Shown piece by piece: positions 23,680 to 32,265 of a stretch of DNA of 64,000 nucleotides (the first letter of the stretch is position 1; each line of letters starts with the position of its first letter). The translations under genes were made by a program, and so were the position numbers. The notes under the pieces are model-generated. The model ran no database searches. It worked only from the letters and a program-made list of their open reading frames with translations, and was not told where the DNA came from. Source of the DNA: Sciscionella sediminilitoris (GTDB taxonomy: Bacteria > Actinomycetota > Actinomycetes > Mycobacteriales > Pseudonocardiaceae); NCBI RefSeq assembly GCF_000737195.2, contig NZ_JALM01000003.1, forward strand, positions 62,001 to 126,000, read 5' to 3'.

Positions 23680-25239
23680 ATGACATCCATGCGCATCGCC
23701 CTGGCACTCGCCGCCCTGCTCGCCGCCGGTTCGCTCACCTCGATCGGCCCGGCACACGGCGAACCGCTCGGCGTGCACCTGGACACGGCGACCATTCCGC
23801 AGCTGCAGCGGCGGATGGCGCACGGCTCGCTGACCTCCACCGCGCTCACCGCGGCCTACCTGGAGCGGATCCGTACCGTGGATCCGAAGGTGCATGCCGT
23901 GCTGCGCCTCGATCCCACCGCGATGACCCAGGCCGCGGCCAGCGATGCGCGGCACCGTGCGGGAACCGCGATCGGTCCACTGGACGGGATTCCGGTACTC
24001 GTCAAGGACAATGTGGACACTCGCGACCTCCCGACCACGGCGGGATCACTCGCGCTTTCCGGACAACCGCCCGCGAAGGACGCGGTGCTGATGGCCAGGC
24101 TGCGCGCGGCGGGCGCGGTCCTGCTCGGCAAGGCGAACCTCTCGGAATGGGCCAATTTCCGCGCCGACAAACCGACCTCGGGCTGGTCCGCGGTCGGCGG
24201 CCAGACCAACAATCCCTATGTGCTCGACCGGAATCCCTGCGGGTCCTCCGCGGGTTCGGCCGCCGGACTCGCCGCCTCACTCGCCCAGGTCGCGATCGGA
24301 AGCGAAACGGACGGATCGATCGTGTGCCCCGCCGGGATGAACGGCGTCGTCGGGCTCAAACCGAGCCTCGGCCTGGTCAGCCGCACCGGAGTGGTGCCGA
24401 TCTCCGCCGAGCAGGACACCGCGGGACCGATGGCGCGCAACGTCACCGATGTGGCGATCACCCTCTCGGCACTGCAGGGCCGCGATCCAGCCGATCCGGC
24501 GACCGCGGGCTATCCGGCGGACCAGCCGAGCGACTACGCCGCGCTGCTGGACCCGAATGCCTTGCGCGGAAAGCGAATCGGCCTGTGGCGGCTGTCCGAA
24601 CTCGGCCCCGAGGTGGACGCCCTGCTGCGGCGCGCCGCCGGGAAACTCGAAGCCGCGGGCGCCACGGTGGTCGAGGTCGAGCCGCCCTACCAGGACCGCA
24701 TCGCCGAACTGGAGATTCCCGCGCTGTTGAGCGAATTCCACCGGAACATCGACACCTACCTGAAAACCAGGCAGGCCGGGCCGCGCGATCTCGCGGACCT
24801 GATCGAGTTCAACCGGACCCACCCGGCCGAGCGGACCTGTTTCGCCGGACAGGAACTGTTCGAGCGGGCACTCGCCGCCCCGCCGACCACGGATCCCGGC
24901 TACCGCGCCCATCGGGAGGAGCTGCGCGAGCTCTCCCGGCGTTCCATCGACGAAACCATGCGCGAGCACCGGCTGGACGCGATCGCCGCGCCGACCAACC
25001 CGCCTGCGTGGACGACCGACTGCCGGCGGGGCGACAACGACATCGTGCCGTCCTCCACTCCCGCGGCCGTCGCCGGTTATCCCTCGGTGTCCGTTCCCGC
25101 GGGCACCGTCGGCGAACTCCCGGTCGGCATGCTGCTGATGGCCGGGCACTGGCAGGACGGGCAGCTGCTCTCCCTCGCCGGGGCCGCCGAACACCACCTG
25201 CACGCCTGGCGCGCGCCACGGTATCTGCCCTCGAGCTGA
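23680..25239 (+). CDS. Secreted amidase (amidase signature family)
   Basis: 519 residues with an N-terminal signal peptide (RIALALAALLAAGSLTS, cleavage probably after AHG), so it acts outside the cytoplasm. The Ser-cisSer-Lys triad is present: Lys in IPVLVKDN, cis-Ser in NPCGSSAGSAAG, and nucleophile Ser in SETDGSIVCPAG. TAGPMARNV and a C-terminal GMLLMAGHWQDGQLLSLA are family typical. It hydrolyses an amide of unknown identity. It follows the LysR gene in the same direction by 48 bases. Either ATG 23680 or ATG 23689 could start it; neither has a good Shine-Dalgarno. Confidence 0.88.
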   Translation: MTSMRIALALAALLAAGSLTSIGPAHGEPLGVHLDTATIPQLQRRMAHGSLTSTALTAAYLERIRTVDPKVHAVLRLDPTAMTQAAASDARHRAGTAIGPLDGIPVLVKDNVDTRDLPTTAGSLALSGQPPAKDAVLMARLRAAGAVLLGKANLSEWANFRADKPTSGWSAVGGQTNNPYVLDRNPCGSSAGSAAGLAASLAQVAIGSETDGSIVCPAGMNGVVGLKPSLGLVSRTGVVPISAEQDTAGPMARNVTDVAITLSALQGRDPADPATAGYPADQPSDYAALLDPNALRGKRIGLWRLSELGPEVDALLRRAAGKLEAAGATVVEVEPPYQDRIAELEIPALLSEFHRNIDTYLKTRQAGPRDLADLIEFNRTHPAERTCFAGQELFERALAAPPTTDPGYRAHREELRELSRRSIDETMREHRLDAIAAPTNPPAWTTDCRRGDNDIVPSSTPAAVAGYPSVSVPAGTVGELPVGMLLMAGHWQDGQLLSLAGAAEHHLHAWRAPRYLPSS

Positions 25240-25264
25240 GCGCTGTTGCGCACACCCCGCCCGG

Positions 25265-26335
25265 TCACACCAGGAGATCCGCGTCCAGGGCGGCCAGATT
25301 CGGCGCCCCGCACAACGCCATGGTCATCGCGAGTTCGTAGCGCAACCGGCGCACGACGTGCCCGACCCCCTGCGCCCCGGCGAGCACCAGACCGTGCAGC
25401 GCGGGACGGCCGAGCAGCACCGCGTCCGCGCCGAGGGCAAGCGCTTTCGCGATATCGGCGCCCCGGCGCAGTCCCCCGTCGACGAGTACCGCGGCCCGCC
25501 CCCGCACCGCCTCGGCCACCCGGGGCAGCGCCTCGGCGGTACTGAGCACGGAATCGAGATTGCGCGCACCGTGGTTGGACACGATGATCCCGTCCGCACC
25601 GGCATCGAGGCAGCGCAGCGCGTCATCGGCGCGCAGGATTCCCTTGACCAGCAATGGAATCCGGGTACTCGACCGCAGCCCGGCCAGGCGTTCCCAGGTG
25701 AACGAGGCGTCCAGGGCGGGCCGGTGGATCTCGTACGGCGAGGACGGCGGGCGCACGGGATACGGCGCGGATTCGGTCAGCGCGAAGGAAAGCCCGTCCG
25801 GCAGGCTCACCCCGTCCCAGCCCTGGCGTTCCCGTGCCCCGGCGACCGGGGTGTCCACGGTCAGCACGATCCCGGCCGCACCACGTTCGGTGGCCTCGGC
25901 GATCAGCTCCCGGGTGAACCCGTCGTCCGGCGCGGCGTTGTACTGCAGCCACCAGGGGCCGCTCGCCGCGCGCTGGACCGCGGCCATCCCGGTGGTGCTG
26001 TACCCGCTCAGGCAGAACACCGCGCCCGCCTCCCCCGCACCCCGCGCGGTGGCTTCCTCACCGTCCGGGTGGAACATCCGGTGGCAGGCGGTCGGGCCGA
26101 TCAGCACCGGATGCGGCAGATCCAGGCCGAGCAGCCGCAGCTCGGTGTCCACTTCGGACACATCCGTGCACACCCGCGGGGCGAACCGGATCCGCCGGAA
26201 CGCGGCCAGGTTCTCCCGCAGCGCGTCCTCGGTCCCCGCCCCGGAGACCAGATAGTTCCACGCCGCGGGATCGGCCACCCGTTCGGCGAGCCGCTCGACC
26301 TCCGCGAGCGGCAGGCTCTCCAGCTCGGGCTTCAC
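25265..26335 (-). CDS. FMN-dependent alpha-hydroxy-acid oxidizing protein
   Basis: 356-residue TIM-barrel flavoprotein of the glycolate/lactate oxidase family. Visible elements are WNYLVSGAGTEDALREN at about 27-43, QYNAAPDDGFTRELI, VLTVDTPVAGARE, Schiff-type lysine in LLVKGIL, catalytic histidine in GIIVSNHGARNLDS and the phosphate site LVDGGLRRGADIAKALALGA. It oxidises a 2-hydroxy acid to a 2-oxo acid. GTG 26335 overlaps the DapA-type stop (GTGA), so it may use or remove the aldolase product or substrate. Confidence 0.9.
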   Translation of the reverse strand: MKPELESLPLAEVERLAERVADPAAWNYLVSGAGTEDALRENLAAFRRIRFAPRVCTDVSEVDTELRLLGLDLPHPVLIGPTACHRMFHPDGEEATARGAGEAGAVFCLSGYSTTGMAAVQRAASGPWWLQYNAAPDDGFTRELIAEATERGAAGIVLTVDTPVAGARERQGWDGVSLPDGLSFALTESAPYPVRPPSSPYEIHRPALDASFTWERLAGLRSSTRIPLLVKGILRADDALRCLDAGADGIIVSNHGARNLDSVLSTAEALPRVAEAVRGRAAVLVDGGLRRGADIAKALALGADAVLLGRPALHGLVLAGAQGVGHVVRRLRYELAMTMALCGAPNLAALDADLLV

Positions 26336-27270
26336 ACGGACTCCAGGCCCGCATCCGCGAGCGCCGCGGAGATCTCGGCGAGCGAGCGCGTGTCGGTGAT
26401 CGGCAGCTTCGGTTTCCTCGGGAACCCGCCCGGCTGGCCGAGCAGGTTCATCGCCGCCTTGAGCGAGGCCTGCATGCCGCCATAGCGCCAGTTGTAGCCA
26501 TCGGTGCCCGGTCCGCGCAGCCGGTGCATCAGCGCATCGGAACGTTCGGCGATGCGCAGCGGCTCCGCGGTCTCCCCGGCCCAGGCCAGCTCGAAAAAGG
26601 CCGAGTACCGGGAACCGAGCAGCATGCCGGAACCGAAATGCCCGTCCCCGCCGAACCCGCCGCGCAGCAGCGAGAGCCCGAGCGGGGAGAGCAGGTGCCC
26701 GAACACCACCAGCCGGTCACCGACCGCGCGGATGGTGGCCAGCAGATCGTCCAGGCTCGCGGTGCTCTGCTTGACCCCGACCACGTTCGGCAGATCGGCG
26801 AGCTCGGCGAACCGCTCGGGCCGGATGTCGGTGGCCGCGTCCTGCGGGAAGTTGTACACCCAGGCCGGGAGGGTGACCGCGCCGAACACGGTCTCGTAGT
26901 ACCAGCGCAGCTCCTCCGGTGTGGGCCGGGTCGCGGGCGGTGGGGCCGCCATCACCGAATCCGCACCCGCCCGCTCGGCGTGCCTGGCCAGCCGGGCCGC
27001 CTCGTGCGGGCGGGAACTGGTCACCCCGATCACCACCGGCACCCGGCCGTTCGACCTGCGCACCGCGGCCTCGGCGAGCCGTTCCCGTTCCTCGAGGCTC
27101 TGCGCGGCCCACTCCCCCGTGCTGCCGTTGACCAGCAGCCCGTGCACCCCATCGGCGATGTAGCGCTCGACGATCTCCTCGAACGCGGCGAGATCCAGTT
27201 CCCCGGCCTCGGTGAACGGGGTCGGCAAGGCGCTCCAGTATCCACGCCACGTCACGTCCCGGCGATCCAT
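26332..27270 (-). CDS. Dihydrodipicolinate synthase (DapA)-family aldolase
   Basis: 312-residue class I lyase. NGSTGEW (about 48-54) corresponds to the family TTGE motif, Tyr in WVYNFPQD, and the Schiff-base lysine lies in NVVGVKQST at about residue 168. The family includes 4-hydroxy-2-oxoacid, sugar-acid and KDG aldolases; lysine synthesis is unlikely in this catabolic context. The operon partner is a hydroxy-acid oxidase. ATG 27270 has GAAGGG upstream. The promoter region carries the motif CGATAGTT, shared with the LysR/MFS promoter at 28305. Confidence 0.88.
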   Translation of the reverse strand: MDRRDVTWRGYWSALPTPFTEAGELDLAAFEEIVERYIADGVHGLLVNGSTGEWAAQSLEERERLAEAAVRRSNGRVPVVIGVTSSRPHEAARLARHAERAGADSVMAAPPPATRPTPEELRWYYETVFGAVTLPAWVYNFPQDAATDIRPERFAELADLPNVVGVKQSTASLDDLLATIRAVGDRLVVFGHLLSPLGLSLLRGGFGGDGHFGSGMLLGSRYSAFFELAWAGETAEPLRIAERSDALMHRLRGPGTDGYNWRYGGMQASLKAAMNLLGQPGGFPRKPKLPITDTRSLAEISAALADAGLESV

Positions 27271-27325
27271 CGGCCACGCACCCTTCGCTGTAGTTCTTGG
27301 CTCGCCGATCACCGTAGGCCGCGTT

Positions 27326-27333
27326 CGATAGTT
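27326..27333. promoter_or_regulatory. CGATAGTT motif upstream of the aldolase operon
   Basis: The motif (AACTATCG on the other strand) lies 56 bases upstream of the aldolase start. The same 8-mer followed by two A/T bases and CG occurs in the promoter between the LysR gene and the MFS symporter gene. It may be a half-site for the LysR protein encoded between them. Confidence 0.35.
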
Positions 27334-27367
27334 ATCCGTTGCGAAAACCAGGCAGACCGATACCCGA

Positions 27368-28270
27368 TCAGGCATCTTCGGGGCCGAGCTCCAGCAACAG
27401 CTCGGAGAGCCTGCGCATCGCGGGCGAGTCCTCACCGCGGCGCCAGGCCAGCATCAGCTCGGAACGCGCGGGCGAACCGGTGAGCGCGGCGAAGTGCACC
27501 CCCGGCCGGGGCACCTGCGCGATGGGGCTGGACACCAGCGCGACCCCCTCCCCCGCGGCAACCAGGGTCAGCAGCATCGGCGTGCTCTGCGCCTGGTGCG
27601 CGATGTGCGGGCTGAACCCCGCGGCCGCGCAACCGGAAAGGGTCGCGGTGATCATGCCCTGGCCGATCTCGCGGGCGTAGACGATGAAGTCCTCCTCGGC
27701 CAGTTCGGCGAGCCCGATCTCCGCGCGCGCCGCCGGGTGCCCGGGCGGTACCGCGGCCACCAGCGGATCCGCGAACAGCGGGGCGAACTCCAGGTCCGGG
27801 TCCACATTGGCTGGTGCGCGCAGCACGGCGATATCGATCGCATTGCTGTGCAGCGCCTCGATCTGTTCGTGGGTGTGCAGTTCGTGCAGCCGCAGATCGA
27901 CATCGGGAAAGGCTTCGCGGAACCGCATCAGCACCCGCGGCAGCAGCTCGATCGCCAGCGGTTCGACGTACCCGAGCGAGATCCGGCCCGCGTGCCCCTC
28001 GGCGATCCGGCGGGCGAGTTCCCCGGCCCGGTCCAGCCGCGCCAGCGCCACCGTCGCCTCGGCGAGAAAGGCCGCGCCTGCCTTGGTCAGCGCCACCTTG
28101 CGCGAACTGCGCTCCAGCAACTTCGCCCCCACCGCCTGCTCGAGCCCCTGGATGTGCCTGGTCAGCGGCGGCTGGCTCATGATCAGCCGCTCCGCGGCCC
28201 TGCCGAAGTGCAGCTCCTCGGCGACGACGCGGAACACCCGCAGTTGCTGGACCGTAGGATCGTTACCCAT
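27368..28270 (-). CDS. LysR family transcriptional regulator
   Basis: 300 residues, winged helix at the N-terminus (VFRVVAEELHFGRAAERLIMSQPPLTRHIQ) and a substrate-binding domain with GYVEPLAIELLPRVL. It lies between the DapA/hydroxy-acid oxidase pair and the divergent MFS symporter/FAD dehydrogenase pair and probably controls both. ATG 28270 is used; the frame open to 28306 would extend into the shared promoter. Confidence 0.9.
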   Translation of the reverse strand: MGNDPTVQQLRVFRVVAEELHFGRAAERLIMSQPPLTRHIQGLEQAVGAKLLERSSRKVALTKAGAAFLAEATVALARLDRAGELARRIAEGHAGRISLGYVEPLAIELLPRVLMRFREAFPDVDLRLHELHTHEQIEALHSNAIDIAVLRAPANVDPDLEFAPLFADPLVAAVPPGHPAARAEIGLAELAEEDFIVYAREIGQGMITATLSGCAAAGFSPHIAHQAQSTPMLLTLVAAGEGVALVSSPIAQVPRPGVHFAALTGSPARSELMLAWRRGEDSPAMRRLSELLLELGPEDA

Positions 28271-28304
28271 AACAGCATGGATACCGCGAAAACGGGCAAT
28301 GAAC

Positions 28305-28312
28305 AACTATCG
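28305..28312. promoter_or_regulatory. AACTATCG motif in the LysR/MFS divergent promoter
   Basis: Reverse complement of the motif at 27326-27333, each flanked on the same side by two A/T bases and CG. A nearby CGAAAAC also occurs in both promoters. These are candidate LysR recognition elements linking the two operons. Confidence 0.35.
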
Positions 28313-28367
28313 TTCGAGGATTAGCGTTTCGTCCACGACCTCATCCTGCCAACCGAAGGGACTCCCC

Positions 28368-29690
28368 GTGGCCGACACCGCTGTCGCCTCCCGCACCGAG
28401 ATCCGGCGCGCCGTCGCCGCCGGTGCGATCGGCAACTTCGTGGAGTGGTTCGACTTCGGGGTGTACGGCTACCTCGCGCCGATCATCTCCGCGAAGTTCT
28501 TCCCCTCCGAGGACGCCACCGCCGGACTGCTGTCCACCTTCGCGGTGTTCGGTGTCGCGTTCTTCGTGCGCCCGCTCGGCGCGGTCATCTTCGGCCGGAT
28601 CGGCGACCGGTTCGGGCGGCGGCGCTCGCTGTCCATCGTGGTGATCACCATGTCCTCGGCGACCGCGCTGTGCGGGGCCCTGCCCGGTTACGCCCAGGTC
28701 GGCGTGCTGGCTCCGGTGCTGTTACTGATCCTGCGACTGGTGCAGGGACTCTCCGCGGGCGGGGAGTACGCGGGCGCGGCCACCATGGTCGTCGAGTTCG
28801 CCCCGCGCGAGCGCCGCGGCTTCTACGTCAGCGCGCTGTCGGTCACCACGTTCCTGGCCTCGATCGCCGGGGTCGCGCTCACCGCACTGCTGACCACCTC
28901 CACGGGCACCGAGGCCATGGCCTCCTGGGGCTGGCGGGTGCTGTTCGCGGTCTCGCTCCCGCTCGGGCTTGTCGGGCTCTACCTGCGCACCAAGGTCACC
29001 GAAACCCCGGAGTTCGTGGCGCTTTCCGAACGCAGGCAGGTGGACAACGCCCCGATCCGGGACGCGCTGCGCACCCAGCGCAAACCGATCGCCACGCTGT
29101 TCGGGCTGATCATGATCAACGCCGTCGCCTACTACGTGCTCGGCACCTACTGGCCCAACTTCCTCTCCGAGGACGCGGGCGTTCCCCGGGTGACCGCGCT
29201 GTGGTCCTCGGCGGCCGCTTACGGGGTGCTGGTGATACTCGCCCCGCTGTTCGGCACCATGGCCGACCGTTTCGGGCGCAAGGCGATGATGCTCTACTCG
29301 GTCATCGGCATGATGGTGCTGACCGTGCCCGCCTTCCTGCTCTCCACCCAGGGCGGATTCCTCGCCGCGTTCGGCGGGCAGGTGCTCTTCGTGCTCGTCG
29401 CGGGCCCGACCAGTCTGGTCTCCAGCCTGGTCACCGCCGAACTGTTCCCCGCGCGGGTGCGCTACAGCGCCTCCGCGATCGGCTACAACCTCGCGTTCAT
29501 GCTCTTCGGCGGCACCGCGCCCTATGTGGCCACCTTCCTGATCGGGCAGACCGGTTCCAAGCTCGCGCCCGCCATCTACATCGTGGTGATCGCGTTCCTC
29601 TCGCTGCTGGTCACCCTCGGCATGCTGAAGGAGACCGCGCCGCGCAAACTCGACCGCGCCGGTGCCCCGAAGGTGAAGGAGTCAGTGTGA
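28368..29690 (+). CDS. MFS transporter, metabolite:H+ symporter family
   Basis: 440-residue, 12-helix permease of the MHS group. IGNFVEWFDFGVYGYLAP in TM1 is diagnostic, with GRIGDRFGRRRSL in the loop between TM2 and TM3 and RLVQGLSAGGEYAGAATMV in TM4. It imports an organic acid by proton symport, probably the hydroxy or sugar acid handled by the neighbouring enzymes. GTG 28368 follows GAAGGGA. The stop overlaps the next gene as GTGA. Confidence 0.92.
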   Translation: MADTAVASRTEIRRAVAAGAIGNFVEWFDFGVYGYLAPIISAKFFPSEDATAGLLSTFAVFGVAFFVRPLGAVIFGRIGDRFGRRRSLSIVVITMSSATALCGALPGYAQVGVLAPVLLLILRLVQGLSAGGEYAGAATMVVEFAPRERRGFYVSALSVTTFLASIAGVALTALLTTSTGTEAMASWGWRVLFAVSLPLGLVGLYLRTKVTETPEFVALSERRQVDNAPIRDALRTQRKPIATLFGLIMINAVAYYVLGTYWPNFLSEDAGVPRVTALWSSAAAYGVLVILAPLFGTMADRFGRKAMMLYSVIGMMVLTVPAFLLSTQGGFLAAFGGQVLFVLVAGPTSLVSSLVTAELFPARVRYSASAIGYNLAFMLFGGTAPYVATFLIGQTGSKLAPAIYIVVIAFLSLLVTLGMLKETAPRKLDRAGAPKVKESV

Positions 29691-31066
29691 CCGAGCTCGC
29701 CGAACCACGCGCCCTGCTCGGTCCGGCCGGGTTGCTCGAACCAGGCACCGAGCTGAGCCGCTACGAGCAGGCCCCGAACCTGCTGACCGGGACCGCGGCC
29801 TTCGTCGCCCGGCCCGCCACCGAAGGCGAACTGACCGCGCTGCTCGACTGGGCACATCGGGAACGGGTCCGGCTCATCCCGCAGGGCGCCAACTCCGGAC
29901 TGGTCGGCGGGGCTCTCCCGGACGATTCCGGCACCCAGGGGGTGCTCTCCGGCGAACGGCTGCGCGAACGGTTCGAACTCGACACCGCGAGCCGGACGCT
30001 GACCGTGAGCGCGGGCTGGCAGCTCGACGAGATCAACGAACGGCTCGCCCCGCACGGGCTCCAGCTGCCCGTCGAGGTCGGTTCCAGTCCCTCCGTCGGC
30101 GGCATGCTCAGCACCAATACCGCGGGTTCGCACCTGATCAAGTACGGCGATGTGCGCCACCGGGTGCTCGGGCTGCGCGCCGCCGTCCCCGACGGCGCGG
30201 GCACCGTGCTGGACCTGTCCAGGCCACTGCGCAAACGCAACGAGGGCCTCGACCTCAAACAGGCGTTCATCGGCACCGGCGGCACCCTCGGCGTGCTCAC
30301 CGAGGCGAGCCTCGAGCTCGCGCCCCTGCCCCGTTCCCGGGCGACCGCCTGGCTGGCCGTGCCGGAATCCGGGCTGCTGGACGTGCTCACCACCTTCGAA
30401 CGGCACTGCGCCGATTCCCTCGCCGCGTTCGAGGTGGTCTCCCCCGCGGCTGCCGCCCTGCTCACCGAACGGCACGAGCACCTGCTCAACCGCATCCCGC
30501 GGGGCGAACACTTCCTGGTGCTCGCCGAGATCGCCGCCGACGACGAGCGCGCCGAAGACAAGCTCACCGAGGCACTGGAGGCCGCGGCCGGACAGGATCT
30601 GCTGCACGACGCCCGGATCGGGGCGCCCCAGCGGATGTGGGAGGTGCGGCACGCCATCCCGGAGATCACCGAACGGATGCATCCGGTGCTCAGCCTCGAC
30701 CTCGCCACCCCGCGCTCGGCCATCACCCGGTTCCGCGCCGAGGTGCACACCCGGCTCGCCGAAACCTGCCCCGATATCCGCCCCATCGAGCTCGGCCACT
30801 ACGGCGACGGCGGGATCCACCTGATTCTTCCGCTGCCCCAACGGATCGCCGCCGACCGTGACCGCGTCGACGAGCTGCGCATGCTCGTCTACGACATCGC
30901 CGTGCACCGCTACGCGGGCAGTTTCAGCGCCGAACACGGAATCGGCCCGAAGAATCACGACGCGTATCTGCGCTATGTCCCCGAAGCCGTGCGGGCCACC
31001 GCCGCGCTGTTGAAACAACACTTCGATCCGCACACGGTGCTCGCGCCCCTGCCGCGGGAGCGCTAG
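29687..31066 (+). CDS. FAD-linked oxidase (glycolate oxidase/D-2-hydroxyacid dehydrogenase type)
   Basis: 459 residues with an N-terminal FAD_binding_4 domain (IPQGANSGLVGG, SVGGMLSTNTAG, GTGGTLGVLTEASLEL) and a C-terminal FAD-oxidase_C domain ending GSFSAEHGIGPKNHDAYLRY, with the metal-site HYGDGG. Relatives oxidise D-lactate, glycolate or D-2-hydroxyglutarate. It is translationally coupled to the MFS symporter, so uptake and oxidation of one hydroxy acid is likely. Its last four bases overlap a small convergent gene. Confidence 0.9.
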   Translation: MTELAEPRALLGPAGLLEPGTELSRYEQAPNLLTGTAAFVARPATEGELTALLDWAHRERVRLIPQGANSGLVGGALPDDSGTQGVLSGERLRERFELDTASRTLTVSAGWQLDEINERLAPHGLQLPVEVGSSPSVGGMLSTNTAGSHLIKYGDVRHRVLGLRAAVPDGAGTVLDLSRPLRKRNEGLDLKQAFIGTGGTLGVLTEASLELAPLPRSRATAWLAVPESGLLDVLTTFERHCADSLAAFEVVSPAAAALLTERHEHLLNRIPRGEHFLVLAEIAADDERAEDKLTEALEAAAGQDLLHDARIGAPQRMWEVRHAIPEITERMHPVLSLDLATPRSAITRFRAEVHTRLAETCPDIRPIELGHYGDGGIHLILPLPQRIAADRDRVDELRMLVYDIAVHRYAGSFSAEHGIGPKNHDAYLRYVPEAVRATAALLKQHFDPHTVLAPLPRER

Positions 31067-31242
31067 GCGGAACGGTTGCCGCGGGACCGGATGTGGACCG
31101 CGATGACGGCGACCGTGCCGAGCAGGAACACCGCAGCGGCCAGGAGTGTCTGCCAGGGTTCCCGTGCGGACATGAGTCCCAGGAACGCCACCGCCACGAC
31201 GAGGACCTCGGCCAGGAACAGCGATGCGGGCTTGGTCGTCAT
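31063..31242 (-). CDS. Small membrane protein, two helices
   Basis: 59 residues: a short N-terminus, two hydrophobic helices (FLAEVLVVAVAFLGLMS and LLAAAVFLLGTVAVIAV) and a basic tail. Not assigned to a family. ATG 31242 has AGGAC-like sequence nearby but no strong Shine-Dalgarno. The gene follows the LLM oxidoreductase gene on the same strand by 34 bases and could be its operon partner. Confidence 0.6.
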   Translation of the reverse strand: MTTKPASLFLAEVLVVAVAFLGLMSAREPWQTLLAAAVFLLGTVAVIAVHIRSRGNRSA

Positions 31243-31276
31243 CGGTCCATGGTAGGCGAGAACTGCCGGGGATCGA

Positions 31277-32149
31277 TCAGCCGACGGTGATGAGCCGCTC
31301 GGCGACCCAGGCGGCGACCCCTTCGGGATAGGGCGCGTCCAGCCCGAGGACGATGTGCCCGAATCCGGCCTCGACCGCCTCGCCGATCGCATCCCGGGTG
31401 CGACCGGGATCCTCGTAGGAGACCGGCAGGTGGATCGAGCGGGTGATCGAGGCGGGATCCCGGCCGATCTCGGTGCAGTAACGGTCGAGCAAGGCGCTGC
31501 GGTCGCGGACATCCGCGATGTCCCCGCCGGGAATGTTCCACAGGTCGGCGTGCTCGGCGGTCACCCGCAGCGTCGCGGCGGCCCGCCCGCCGATCAGCAA
31601 CGGTGGATGGGGCCGCTGCACGGGTTTGGGATTACCGAACGCACCGGTGAGTTCGTGATACTCGCCGTGGAAATCGAACGGTTCCGTGGAGGTCCACAAC
31701 CGCCGGATGACCGTGCACGCCTCGGCGAGACTGGCGACGGCCTCCGCGGCCCCGTGATAGGGCAGGCCGTGCCCGTCGTACTCCCGCCGTGCCAAGGGAT
31801 GACTGGGGCGCGAACCGGCGCCGATACCGAAATCCAGCCGCCCGCCAGAGACGATGTCCACGGTCGTGGCGATCTTGGCCAGCATGGCGGGCGGGCGAAA
31901 GCGATTGCTGGTCACGAGCAGGCCAAGGCGGAGCCGCCGGGTCTGCGCGGCGAGCGCGGAGAGCAGCGTCCAGCCCTCCAGGATCGGCCCGTCCGGGTCT
32001 CCCCCGATGGGCATGAGGTGATCGAACAGCCAGGCGTGCTCGATCTCCGGGATCGCGTCGGCTTCGCGCCAGACCCGCAGCACGTCCTGGTAGTCGACCT
32101 GCATGGGGGCGGTGAGGATCCCGAACCGGGTACCGGATGCGTGCGGCAT
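31277..32149 (-). CDS. LLM class oxidoreductase, probably F420-dependent
   Basis: 290 residues of the luciferase-like family. AWLFDHLMPIGGDPDGPILEGW, LGLLVTSNRFRPPAMLAKIATT and IVSGGRLDFGIGAGS are typical of actinobacterial F420-dependent LLM enzymes. It is divergent from a TetR repressor gene with tandem operators between them, so expression is probably induced by its substrate. ATG 32149 has GAAGGA about ten bases upstream. The cofactor assignment is by pattern only. Confidence 0.88.
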   Translation of the reverse strand: MPHASGTRFGILTAPMQVDYQDVLRVWREADAIPEIEHAWLFDHLMPIGGDPDGPILEGWTLLSALAAQTRRLRLGLLVTSNRFRPPAMLAKIATTVDIVSGGRLDFGIGAGSRPSHPLARREYDGHGLPYHGAAEAVASLAEACTVIRRLWTSTEPFDFHGEYHELTGAFGNPKPVQRPHPPLLIGGRAAATLRVTAEHADLWNIPGGDIADVRDRSALLDRYCTEIGRDPASITRSIHLPVSYEDPGRTRDAIGEAVEAGFGHIVLGLDAPYPEGVAAWVAERLITVG

Positions 32150-32198
32150 CGAGGGCCGTCCTTCCTTGCCGGGTTCGCCGATCTGGCATCATCGACGA

Positions 32199-32239
32199 AA
32201 CGGAACATTGCTCCGTTAACGATACGGAACATTGTTCCG
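32199..32239. promoter_or_regulatory. Tandem TetR operators CGGAACATTG(C/T)TCCG
   Basis: Two copies start 24 bases apart. 32225-32239 is a perfect palindrome, CGGAACA-T-TGTTCCG. 32201-32215 differs by one base and has outer arms AACGGA/TCCGTT (32199-32217). They lie between the divergent LLM and TetR genes, which strongly suggests autoregulation and control of the LLM gene. Confidence 0.75.
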
Positions 32240-32265
32240 GTTAGCAACGAGGAGGGCGCGGCGCC

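Noticed and set aside
22602-25340. 912-codon open frame on the plus strand
   Set aside because: It runs through the LysR and amidase genes in another frame, is rich in Arg, Gly and Pro as expected of GC-rich shadow frames, and has no recognisable domain.
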